Assembly (NCBI GenBank): GCA_027047735.1
Contig: JALTUD010000127.1
Location: 1 to 7,929, forward strand
DNA from: Flavobacteriales bacterium
Lineage (GTDB): Bacteria > Bacteroidota > Bacteroidia > Flavobacteriales_D > Parvicellaceae
Reading direction: 5' to 3'
Length of the DNA: 7,929 nt
Shown: piece after piece, positions 1 through 6,805 of the stretch
Layout: each line of letters begins with the position of its first letter
How positions within the stretch are numbered: position 1 is the first letter of the stretch
The notes under the pieces: model-generated
The model's input: the letters and a program-made list of their open reading frames with translations, nothing else
Databases searched by the model: none
What the model was told of the DNA's origin: nothing
Program-made: the position numbers and the translations under genes

Positions 1-68
1 TAATTATACAGACGTTGTGTTTAAATTTTACGTACTGTTCTAAAAAAATATTTATATAGTTAATTATC

Positions 69-1601
69 TTATCTTAATCTTGTTATAAGAACTCTAGGGT
101 TCCAAACCTTATTATTGGCATTTTTGTTAACAAAAATAGTGTTACCTGAATTGTTTTTTAAGGAAACTAAACTACCAGCATTCAATGTGCAGATTGCTGT
201 TACACTTCCACTTGTCCAATTTGAGTTATTTCCTCCCGGTGTCTGATGATGTCTTCTTTGCATAATGCCATCTACTTCTAAATCCCAATAAAGATAGGAT
301 GATTGACCTGTTTCTACGGTAGCAATAATCAAGTAGATACCAGGTTGAGCAACAAGAATATTACCACCTGAAAAAGAATAGATAGATTCAGGATCTAATA
401 GCTCAGTATCAAAAATAAGAGTTGAGCCAGCTATCCAGTTAAATCCACCAGTTCCAGAAACCATAAAATCTCCAACTTGGCTAGTTATAGTATTTTGCCA
501 ACTTCCTTTTCCCGTAGCATCGGAGGTAAGAACTTTACCGGTGGCTTGTGTACCGTCCACTATTTTTATGGAGCCTTGTATTTCTAGTTTTTCTGTTGGG
601 GTTACAGTATTTATTCCAATATTCCCATCATTTCTAGCAAAAAGAATAGCATTATCATAGGTGTTATCAGTCATATAGTTTCCGTTCCCCGAGGCGATTA
701 ATAAACCATCATTTCCGTCATTATCTCTAATTCCTAAAACTAAATTTCCATTAGTTCCTCCTTGAATTAAACCACCAAAATGACTCCCCAGAGTTGGTAA
801 TAGTGTTGCCAAATCAGTCATTCCTGAATCAAATCCATTTATAGAGATACTTTTATTAGGAGAATTACCATTTGAAATAACTAAACGATTTTGTGGGTTA
901 ATAATTCCTATTCCTACATTTCCTATTTCATTTACTCTCATTCTTTCTATACCTATTGTATTTATGTTATTTGAAGTATGAAATGTAATATTGCTACCAA
1001 CAGTTGTTCCTTTTAATAAAATTCTCGAATTGCCTCTTGTTGCATCTAAAAAAGTACCAGTTCTAGGGTTTCTGTTTACATCAAGAGATATTTGGTCGTA
1101 TGTAGCATCTGAATACCCTAATAAAAAGCCTCCGCTCCCCGAAGAAGCTGTAAGTTTAATCAAGCTATAATTTGAGATACTTTCTTGAATATTTAAAAGT
1201 TCTTCTGTTGTAGTAGTCCCAATCCCAACCTTTCCTTGTGTAAAAATATCGTCATTAATATTGGAAGGAGCAGAAGTAGTTCCTACTTTGTACCAATCAG
1301 CATCGGGATTAGAACCTGTGTCCATCAACTTTGTCCATTGTGTACCGTTCCAATAATAATACCCTTTACCGGTAGTTGTGTTGGTGTTGAATACTAATAA
1401 AGAAGTAGCCGGTGAAGTTATCGGTGCTTGTGTTGATAAATCAGCTATGTCAACTCTTGGGATTAAAACACCTTTATCGGTCGCGGTTACATCTAAAATA
1501 GAAGAAGCATCTGGAGTTACACCGGTGCTATTAATCCCAACGCTTTGAGCCATTGCTCCCAATGAGGTAAATAGACTGAGGGTGATGAGTGTTTTTTTCA
1601 T
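69..1601 (-). CDS. Exported tail-fibre-like surface protein with C1q/TNF-like C-terminal domain
   Basis: Predicted secreted or surface protein of 510 residues; no enzymatic role is evident. A signal peptide occupies residues 1-18 (MKKT start, hydrophobic core, AMA before QS). The ATG at 1601 is chosen over the upstream in-frame start at 1628 because it places the signal peptide at the N-terminus. The next part (about 21-92) is a module common in Bacteroidota exported proteins, with VGIN..GVTPDASSILDV, GVLIPR and YYYWNGTQWTKL. Degenerate GNVGIGTxxPxxxLxI motifs recur near 125-138, 227-242 and 326-343, the last running into GKVLTSDATGKGSWQ. These resemble tail-fibre and adhesin stalks. Residues about 375-510 are beta-rich and look like a C1q/TNF jelly roll (FDTE, GIYLI, CTLNAG, ending in RVLITRLR). 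I see neither a type IX secretion C-terminal domain nor an S74 peptidase. The family assignment is good, but the ligand is unknown. It is separated from the VWA gene by about 300 nt and probably has its own promoter. Confidence 0.85.
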   Translation of the reverse strand: MKKTLITLSLFTSLGAMAQSVGINSTGVTPDASSILDVTATDKGVLIPRVDIADLSTQAPITSPATSLLVFNTNTTTGKGYYYWNGTQWTKLMDTGSNPDADWYKVGTTSAPSNINDDIFTQGKVGIGTTTTEELLNIQESISNYSLIKLTASSGSGGFLLGYSDATYDQISLDVNRNPRTGTFLDATRGNSRILLKGTTVGSNITFHTSNNINTIGIERMRVNEIGNVGIGIINPQNRLVISNGNSPNKSISINGFDSGMTDLATLLPTLGSHFGGLIQGGTNGNLVLGIRDNDGNDGLLIASGNGNYMTDNTYDNAILFARNDGNIGINTVTPTEKLEIQGSIKIVDGTQATGKVLTSDATGKGSWQNTITSQVGDFMVSGTGGFNWIAGSTLIFDTELLDPESIYSFSGGNILVAQPGIYLIIATVETGQSSYLYWDLEVDGIMQRRHHQTPGGNNSNWTSGSVTAICTLNAGSLVSLKNNSGNTIFVNKNANNKVWNPRVLITRLR

Positions 1602-1904
1602 AATACAATAGGTTGAAATACAACGCAATAGTAATAATTATAACCGCAAGATTATTATTTCGATATTGTAGGTAAAAGACGAAAGAAAATAACTAGTGTT
1701 GTTTGGTTTTGAAAGTTAGTTTATTTACTTCTTGAATTTTATGTTAAGTATTCGTTATGAATAGCTAAAATAGCAAAATAAAACGGGAGTACAAAAAATA
1801 ATGAAAGAATTGTAACATAATTTTTGATTGAATAAATTTCAAGTATTTCCTATAACAGTAAATAGTTTGGCTTTGGAATAGAAAATTCGTGAATAATTAT
1901 GGGG
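1602..1904. other. AT-rich intergenic gap without a gene
   Basis: This stretch lies between the stop of the VWA gene and the start of the exported repeat protein, both on the minus strand. I find no ORF with coding character, no tRNA-like fold, no strong inverted repeat and no exact TAnnTTTG box on the minus strand. The best approach to one is TATTTTTTG, read on the minus strand from the CAAAAAATA near 1791, which has one base too many. The length suggests the exported protein has its own promoter here, but I cannot place it. Confidence 0.5.
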
Positions 1905-3992
1905 TCAATAACTCCCATTCCTTTTTCTTAAGAACCACTCGATAGAAAGTAGAGCTAGTACCAGGAAGAAAATCCACTTCCAACGGATGATGTCTTCTAC
2001 TGTGTTTTTCTCGTAGATTATAGGTATGATGTTCTTTTGGTTTTGTATTTCCTTTTGTAAAGTTTCCAATTCGTTGGGGTAAAAAAGTTTACCGTTTGAG
2101 TTTTCTGCAATTCGGTTTAACCAATTGTGTTTTGCCGATAAATCCAAATACTCTACTTTTAATTCCATTACGGAGAATGTACCTTTTTTTATCAATTTTT
2201 TTCCGTCGTATATGACTTTTGCAGTGTAGCTGTACTCGCCAACGGGAAACATTCCTGCATTTAGCTTGTAAGAATTTCCGACTCTGTTCATTATTTTCGG
2301 TGGATAATCTTCTCCTTTTTCATTGCTGATGGTAACGCTGACATCAGGGGTGTTGATGGCTTCATAAGCATCGTTATACAATTCCGCTTCGATGATTAAA
2401 GGCTCATTTTCCAATATTTTTTTAGTATTGAACACCCTAAATTGACTTTTGTCTTTACGGGCAACTAAATATTGAGCTATCTTTTGTGTCAATTCTTCGA
2501 TTTGTCGATGATTGTTGTTTTTGACGTAATCAAACAGTTTCCATCGCCAAATACCTTCTCCTAAAAGGATACCGCTTTTTAATCCGTCTTTTTCGTTGAA
2601 TAGCAATAGTGGATATTTTGTGTTTACTCCATTAATTTTTTGAAAAAACAATACGTTTTTTTCTTGTGCTGTTTTGTAATCTCTTGCAAAAGGTACAAAA
2701 ACAGGCGGTAATTCGCTGAGTAAATTTTTTAATGATTCGGACAGGGTGAATTTAGAAAACAAAGTGTTGAATTGTGCCGTAGCCGGAATAAAATCATTGG
2801 AAGCTTTTACTTGAAAACGTAGTTTTAGGTTGTTAATCTTGTTAAAATCCGTATGTTGATTGATTTCAATAAAGAAAGGGACTTTAGCTTGTTGCAGTTT
2901 TTCTATTATTCTATCTCCTTTGGCTGAATGATTGGGAATACCGAATAACATCACCAGACTGTATTTTTTTATTTCGGTTTTTAAGTCGTTAAGTACTACA
3001 CTTTCGACTTTGTAGTTTTTGTTTTTACTTAGTGTCTCTTTCCAAACGGCAACATCGGGGTGGGGGGCATCGGCTAAAAGTAGAATATTTTGTTTGTTTT
3101 CTATTACGGTGATATAAAAATCTTTGGTGTTGTTAATGGTTGTGGCTTCACCGGGAAACTCTGTTATCTTAATTGTGTATTTTAAGTTTCCGCCTTTGTC
3201 TGCCGGTAAGACAAAAGAGATGTTTTCTACAGCTTTTTCATGTTGAAAAGCTATTTTTTTTTCTTGAATTTTTTTATCGTTTCTGTAAATGGAAACATTT
3301 GCGTTTTTCCCTTTTAAATAAGTAGCCTTGACAACGACCTCTACAGGAAAATCATTTCCTTTGAAAGCAGTTTTGTTATGAAATACGGAATGTATAAGTG
3401 CGTCTTTGGGGATTAAGGTGTCGCCCATGGCTATGGTGTAAAAAACGGTGTTTTTTAATTGTTTTGAGGCGTACTCGGGTGATAGCCCTTTGTTGGAAAT
3501 ACCATCGGTAGCCAAAATTATTCCTCCCAAATTACGTCCGTAGTAGGTGTTTTTAATGGTTTGAAATACGCTGGAAATGTCGGTTTGTTTTTGGTTGAAT
3601 GTTTGGGGTAAACCGTCTTTTATTTCACTGCCGAAAGAAATGGTTTTGACCTCGTATTGTTGGCTTAGTTCTGTTTCTAATTTTTTAAGGTTTTCAAGAT
3701 AGGTGGTTTGGTAATAACTTGAATCTTTTGTTAGGACGATACTTTGTGAGGCGTCTTGTGCAATGACTAATATCGGTTTTTCGATGATTTGTTCTGTTGT
3801 TTTTACAACAGGTTCAAGTAGTAAAAAGGATAATATAAAAACGCTTAAAAAACGTAATGAAGCAAGGCTGTAAATCAGTGTTTTTGCTTGTTCTCCGAAG
3901 GATTTTTCCTTTCGGTACAAAAAATAAGAGTAGCCTGTTGCTGTAAGTAAGCAAAAGAGAAGGTACCAATATGGATAATTAAATGCGATCAA
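1905..3992 (-). CDS. VWA-domain membrane protein with glutamine-amidotransferase-like middle region
   Basis: Large membrane-anchored protein of 695 residues of a type common in Bacteroidota; its biological role is not established. Two membrane segments lie at about 8-26 and 38-60. A von Willebrand factor A domain follows, with a complete metal-binding (MIDAS) set: D80-x-S82-x-S84, T137 in QTDISS and D163 in ATDG. An Ig-like stretch comes next (about 200-298). From about 301 (QNILLLADAP, then LVMLFGIPN) the sequence resembles the class I glutamine-amidotransferase-like fold, without an obvious catalytic Cys, so it is probably a non-enzymatic scaffold. GEGIWRWKLFDY near 478-489 is typical of the family. 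Another beta-sandwich region precedes a C-terminal membrane helix (about 673-688) and a short basic tail RKRNGSY. The start is TTG: an in-frame TAA lies one codon upstream and there is no Met before about residue 189, far inside the VWA domain. It overlaps the nuclease gene by 4 nt, so translation may be coupled. Confidence 0.85.
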   Translation of the reverse strand: MIAFNYPYWYLLFCLLTATGYSYFLYRKEKSFGEQAKTLIYSLASLRFLSVFILSFLLLEPVVKTTEQIIEKPILVIAQDASQSIVLTKDSSYYQTTYLENLKKLETELSQQYEVKTISFGSEIKDGLPQTFNQKQTDISSVFQTIKNTYYGRNLGGIILATDGISNKGLSPEYASKQLKNTVFYTIAMGDTLIPKDALIHSVFHNKTAFKGNDFPVEVVVKATYLKGKNANVSIYRNDKKIQEKKIAFQHEKAVENISFVLPADKGGNLKYTIKITEFPGEATTINNTKDFYITVIENKQNILLLADAPHPDVAVWKETLSKNKNYKVESVVLNDLKTEIKKYSLVMLFGIPNHSAKGDRIIEKLQQAKVPFFIEINQHTDFNKINNLKLRFQVKASNDFIPATAQFNTLFSKFTLSESLKNLLSELPPVFVPFARDYKTAQEKNVLFFQKINGVNTKYPLLLFNEKDGLKSGILLGEGIWRWKLFDYVKNNNHRQIEELTQKIAQYLVARKDKSQFRVFNTKKILENEPLIIEAELYNDAYEAINTPDVSVTISNEKGEDYPPKIMNRVGNSYKLNAGMFPVGEYSYTAKVIYDGKKLIKKGTFSVMELKVEYLDLSAKHNWLNRIAENSNGKLFYPNELETLQKEIQNQKNIIPIIYEKNTVEDIIRWKWIFFLVLALLSIEWFLRKRNGSY

Positions 3993-5041
3993 TTTTTATT
4001 TGTTTTTATATTTCTGTTTTTTTCAATTAATTCATTTTCAATATCTTCAATTGACGGGAGTTTTGTTCTTAAATCATTAGGGATTGATTCTGTTAATCGA
4101 TATTCACTAATTCCTAATGGTTTATTTAGATCTCTTAGTGCATATTCAGCCTCAATTTTGTCTTTCTTTTTGCAAAGTAAAATTCCTATTGAAGGATTAT
4201 CAGTTTCTTTTTTCAAAATGCTATCAACTGCTGATAAATAAAAATTCAATTTTCCTGCATATTCTGGTTTGAACTTTCCTGCTTTTAGTTCAACAACAAC
4301 AAAACACCGTAAATCAAGGTGATAGAATAATAAATCAATATAGTAGTCTGTTTCGCTGATTTCTATTTTATATTGGTTTCCAACATAAGCAAATCCTTTT
4401 CCTAGTTCTAATAAAAATTCAGTGATATGTTTTGTTAATTCGTTTTCAATTGTTTTTTCTAATGCATCATTTTCAAGTCCAAGAAAATCGAAATAATAGG
4501 GGTCTTTTAGCACATTCTTTACTGTATTATGTTGGTTTTCCGGTATTGTATCGTCAAAATTTGTTATTGCTTTTCCTTGTCTTTGATACAATTTGTCTTC
4601 AATATGTACTTCTAATATATCTCTTGACCAAGAATTTTTAAGAGTTTTTTGAGCATAAAACAATGCTTCATTAACATTTTTTGTTTTTGAAATAATTAAT
4701 CTATTTTGCCCCCAGGGGATTTGTGCCACGACTTGTGGCAATATTTCAAACTTTTGAGAATAAAGTAAATACCATTGTCTCATTGCGTAGATATTTCTTC
4801 TTGAGAAACCTTTTATTTCAGGAAATTCGTGTTTCAGATCGATTGCCATTTTCTCAATTATCTTACTTCCCCAACCTGATTTATTTTGTTTTGCTACAAT
4901 TTCTTTTCCTATTTCCCAATAAAGATGAAGTAGTTCTGAATTAGCCGAAAGAGCAATCTTAGTCCTTGTTGAATGGATTTTGGCTTTTATTTGGTCTATC
5001 CAAATGTAGTATTCTGATATGTCTATTTTTGTCTTATTCAC
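3989..5041 (-). CDS. YhcG/DUF1016-family PD-(D/E)XK nuclease
   Basis: Predicted cytoplasmic DNA nuclease of 350 residues. The N-terminal DUF1016 domain is clear at about 10-165: LYWEIGKEI (40-48), GWGSKIIEKM (56-65), FP.IKGFSRRNIYAMRQWY (73-91) and VAQIPWGQN (105-113). The C-terminal YhcG nuclease domain (about 178-320) carries DPYYFDFLGL, an acidic IENEL (198-202), D236 in YYIDLLFYH, and E251-x-K253 in VVELKAGKFKPEYAGKLNFYL. The PD-(D/E)XK core is therefore intact, and the length is normal for the family. Relatives are widespread accessory genes, often near restriction-modification or other defence genes. Here it stands alone between fabG and the VWA gene. The GTG start at 5041 is preferred because an in-frame TAA lies two codons upstream and the next Met (residue 65) would remove much of the N-terminal domain. 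One 60-base sample (4381-4440) has 25% GC against 43% for a fabG sample (5281-5340), which fits separate acquisition. Target and function remain unknown. Confidence 0.9.
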   Translation of the reverse strand: MNKTKIDISEYYIWIDQIKAKIHSTRTKIALSANSELLHLYWEIGKEIVAKQNKSGWGSKIIEKMAIDLKHEFPEIKGFSRRNIYAMRQWYLLYSQKFEILPQVVAQIPWGQNRLIISKTKNVNEALFYAQKTLKNSWSRDILEVHIEDKLYQRQGKAITNFDDTIPENQHNTVKNVLKDPYYFDFLGLENDALEKTIENELTKHITEFLLELGKGFAYVGNQYKIEISETDYYIDLLFYHLDLRCFVVVELKAGKFKPEYAGKLNFYLSAVDSILKKETDNPSIGILLCKKKDKIEAEYALRDLNKPLGISEYRLTESIPNDLRTKLPSIEDIENELIEKNRNIKTNKN

Positions 5042-5118
5042 TGCTTAATAAAAACGAGATTCTACTTTTTTTGCACTTATTTCACCCGCGTTAGGGATAG
5101 AACGGCGTGTTTGAACTC

Positions 5119-5151
5119 CTTTTGGTTTGTTGCATATATGCAAACCAAAAG
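5119..5151. other. Hairpin with an 11-bp perfect stem and palindromic loop
   Basis: CTTTTGGTTTG at 5119-5129 is perfectly complementary to CAAACCAAAAG at 5141-5151. The loop region contains a 12-base perfect palindrome, TGCATATATGCA at 5131-5142, which overlaps the right arm, so two alternative registers are possible. It forms the central part of the structured element downstream of fabG. Confidence 0.75.
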
Positions 5152-5171
5152 AGTGAGTAGTGATAGCCCGA

Positions 5172-5231
5172 CCCCTAATTTACAAAAACAACGTTTCGCG
5201 AGAGCGAATTGTTGTTTTTGTGAATTAGGGG
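5172..5231. other. Long 60-nt hairpin 17 nt downstream of fabG
   Basis: The 21-base arms at 5172-5192 (beginning CCCCTAATTTAC) and 5211-5231 (ending GAATTAGGGG) pair with a single non-Watson-Crick position, 5181 with 5222. Inside, TTCGC (5195-5199) pairs with GCGAA (5204-5208) around a GAGA tetraloop of the GNRA type, with a G-T and a T-T pair joining the two stems. The two wobble positions are G-U if the plus strand is transcribed but A-C if the minus strand is. No T-run follows it in the fabG direction, so it is not a standard intrinsic terminator. It could still end or protect the fabG mRNA 3' end. Confidence 0.75.
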
Positions 5232-5248
5232 GAACGCCCAAATTATTT

Positions 5249-5989
5249 TTAACGCAACATTCCTCCGCAAACGCTATGCACTTGTCCGGTTATGTAACTG
5301 CTCATATCTGAGGCTAAAAACAGTGCCATATTGGCTACGTCTTCCGGTGTTCCTGCTCGTTTTAGTGGTATTTCTTTTACCCAACCTTCTACTACGGCAG
5401 GGTCTAAAGCTCCCGTCATTTCGGTTTCGATAAAGCCCGGTGCTATGGCGTTGCAACGGATGTTTCTTGAGCCTAATTCTTGTGCTGTGGACTTGGTAAA
5501 ACCGATGATACCTGCCTTGCTTGCGGCGTAATTTGCTTGTCCGGCATTGCCTTGAACGCCTACGACCGAACTCATATTGATGATGGAACCTTTTTTGTTT
5601 TTGAGCATGGTTCTCAACACGGCTTTGGTCATATTGAATACCGATTTTAGGTTGACGTTTACAACGGAATCGAAGTTTTCTTCGGACATTCGCATCAGTA
5701 AGCCGTCTTTGGTAATTCCTGCGTTGTTGACAACTATATCAATGTTTCCGAACTCTTTTAGTACGTTATCGACCAATTCAACAGCCGATTGCATCTCTGC
5801 GGCATTGGACTTGTATCCTTTGGCTTTTACTCCCAGGGCTTTTAATTCTTCTTCTACCGCTTTGGCTTTTTCTTCGCTACTGACGTAAGTGAAGGCTACG
5901 TCTGCTCCTTGTTCTGCAAACTTTAGGGCGATTCCTTTACCTATTCCGCGAGTCGCTCCTGTTATGATGGCTACTTTACCTTTTAACAT
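5249..5989 (-). CDS. fabG: 3-oxoacyl-[acyl-carrier-protein] reductase
   Basis: NADPH-dependent reduction of 3-oxoacyl-ACP to 3-hydroxyacyl-ACP in type II fatty acid synthesis, in the cytoplasm. This is a classical short-chain dehydrogenase of 246 residues, the normal FabG length. It has the nucleotide-binding motif TGATRGIG (10-17), NNAG (88-91) and the catalytic tetrad N113 (NVNL), S141 (SSVVG), Y154 and K158 (YAASK). It also has APGFIETEM (183-191) and a C-terminal CGGM. The close similarity of the active-site block QANYAASKAG to E. coli FabG makes this assignment stronger than a generic SDR call. The start at 5989 (MLKGK) is chosen because the open frame up to 6067 adds 26 residues with no SDR similarity. 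It is the first gene of a minus-strand run followed by the hairpin element, the nuclease and the VWA gene. An A-rich stretch instead of a Shine-Dalgarno sequence precedes the start, as is usual in Bacteroidota. Confidence 0.93.
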   Translation of the reverse strand: MLKGKVAIITGATRGIGKGIALKFAEQGADVAFTYVSSEEKAKAVEEELKALGVKAKGYKSNAAEMQSAVELVDNVLKEFGNIDIVVNNAGITKDGLLMRMSEENFDSVVNVNLKSVFNMTKAVLRTMLKNKKGSIINMSSVVGVQGNAGQANYAASKAGIIGFTKSTAQELGSRNIRCNAIAPGFIETEMTGALDPAVVEGWVKEIPLKRAGTPEDVANMALFLASDMSSYITGQVHSVCGGMLR

Positions 5990-6064
5990 TTCTCGTTTTA
6001 TTTTGTTATATTCGTTCTTTGTATTGCTAACCGAAATGTTGACTGAACAACATTCTTTAAAAAT

Positions 6065-6072
6065 CAAAGATA
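6065..6072 (-). promoter_or_regulatory. Putative fabG promoter -7 box
   Basis: On the minus strand these bases read TATCTTTG, an exact match to the Bacteroidota -7 consensus TAnnTTTG. It sits about 75 nt upstream of the fabG start, giving a leader of roughly 65-70 nt. I see no clear TTG -33 element at the expected spacing, so the call rests on the -7 box alone. It lies only 13 nt before the start of the divergent outer-membrane gene, so the two genes share this short control region. Confidence 0.45.
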
Positions 6073-6085
6073 AAAAATTACTTGT

Positions 6086-6805
6086 ATGAAAAGTCTTTTC
6101 GCCTTTTTTATTCTCGTTTTACCTGTATCTGTTTTTTCTCAAAGTTGGGTTGACCTTGGTCTAAAAGGGGCTTGGGGTGGTGATTTTGTGTTGAACGGAA
6201 ACTTGTTTAACGATAATACTTACAATCACAAATTGTCTTCGGGGTATTCGTTTGGTGGGAAGGTTGGTTTTAATTTTAATCAGGAGCACGAGATAACGTT
6301 TGATGCAATGTTTACGGCTTTTAAGCAAGGTTTTACTTATTCGGTAGAAGATACTGTAAATGATGTTACAACTAATTATTCTTCGGAATTTGGTTTCAGT
6401 GCAGTTAACCTAATCTTAATGTACAGAAGAAATAAAAACGGTAGCTATTTTGAATTTGGTCCTTGTATAAGTTTTTTACAATCTCCTTATTTTAAAGATG
6501 ATGGTAGTGCGAATGTTATGGGGGCTGATAATTTTAACATGAATAATCAAGGGCTTGTTTTGGGATTTGGTAGTTATATTGTCGGGTCAGAAAACTTTGG
6601 TATTACTTCGGGGATAAGAATTACGCAATACCTGGGTGACTTACTTTCGGAGGAGGGCAGAAACAATCTTTTATTTTCATATAAACAATATGATAATTAT
6701 AAGCCTTACAAAGCGTTGTTTGTAGAGCTTATATTGGAAGCTAATTTCGATTTTGCTTATATGGCTAAAGCTAGTTGCGGGCGGAAAAAGATTTTATTTT
6801 TTTAG
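6086..6805 (+). CDS. Outer-membrane beta-barrel protein, small
   Basis: Predicted outer-membrane protein of 239 residues; I cannot name its function. Residues 1-18 are a signal peptide (MKSLFAFFIL..., ending near VFSQS). The remainder alternates short amphipathic strands and polar turns: WVDLGLKGAWG, SFGGKVGFNF, HEITFDAMF, VNLILMYRR, GSYFEFGPCISF, GLVLGFGSYIV, FGITSGIRITQYLGDL and YKALFVELILEANFDF. This fits an 8-stranded porin-like (PF13568/OMP_b-brl type) barrel. The protein ends in Phe, like many barrels, but after an unusual basic stretch (GRKK) that lies partly in the overlap with the next gene. It is transcribed divergently from fabG with 96 nt between the start codons, and convergently with the decarboxylase gene. 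The ATG at 6086 is the first in the frame and fits the signal peptide exactly. Confidence 0.8.
   Translation: MKSLFAFFILVLPVSVFSQSWVDLGLKGAWGGDFVLNGNLFNDNTYNHKLSSGYSFGGKVGFNFNQEHEITFDAMFTAFKQGFTYSVEDTVNDVTTNYSSEFGFSAVNLILMYRRNKNGSYFEFGPCISFLQSPYFKDDGSANVMGADNFNMNNQGLVLGFGSYIVGSENFGITSGIRITQYLGDLLSEEGRNNLLFSYKQYDNYKPYKALFVELILEANFDFAYMAKASCGRKKILFF

Larger units (their letters stand above)
5085..5239. repeat. Structured REP-like intergenic element with two hairpins
   Basis: The gap between fabG and the nuclease is almost filled by a compact structured element. Reading the plus strand, it opens with CCCGCGTTAGGGAT (5085-5098), passes through a hairpin at 5119-5151, continues with GATAGCCCGACCCC (5162-5175), then a long hairpin at 5172-5231, and closes with GGAACGCCC (5231-5239). 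From memory, blocks such as GCGTTAGGGAT...hairpin...AGCCCGACCC...GGGG.ACGCCC recur between genes in many Flavobacteriia genomes. I therefore call it a dispersed repeat; only one copy is in this window. It may be a REP/BIME-like sequence, a conserved noncoding RNA (the Flavo-1 class should be compared) or a 3' processing structure. The boundaries are estimated. Confidence 0.55.

Noticed and set aside
1..68. Possible terminator for the exported repeat protein
   Set aside because: The sequence is AT-rich with an A-run near 43-49, but I see no stem of useful length.
69..1601. Prophage tail-fibre gene
   Set aside because: The repeats resemble tail fibres, but there is a clear signal peptide and no phage gene nearby. 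Such motifs are common in chromosomal exported proteins of Bacteroidota.
1901..1916. Small inverted repeat GGGGT/ACTCC at the VWA stop codon
   Set aside because: It has only five pairs, one of them imperfect, and overlaps coding sequence. This is too weak to call a terminator.
4432..4944. Two plus-strand ORFs opposite the nuclease gene
   Set aside because: They are hydrophobic antisense translations of an intact, motif-complete nuclease, with no promoter or independent coding evidence.
3989..5041. Part of a restriction-modification or other defence island
   Set aside because: No methylase, specificity subunit, helicase or toxin-antitoxin partner is present. The neighbours look like housekeeping or envelope genes.
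5172..5231. Long hairpin as a classical intrinsic terminator of fabG
   Set aside because: No T-run follows the stem in the direction of fabG transcription, so I list it only as a hairpin of uncertain role.
5111..5311. Plus-strand ORF across the hairpin element into the end of fabG
   Set aside because: It runs through two hairpins and the antisense of fabG codons, and its translation has no domain or signal-peptide character.
5577..5888. Plus-strand 103-codon ORF opposite fabG
   Set aside because: It is wholly antisense to strongly conserved fabG codons, so it is best explained as a shadow of that gene.
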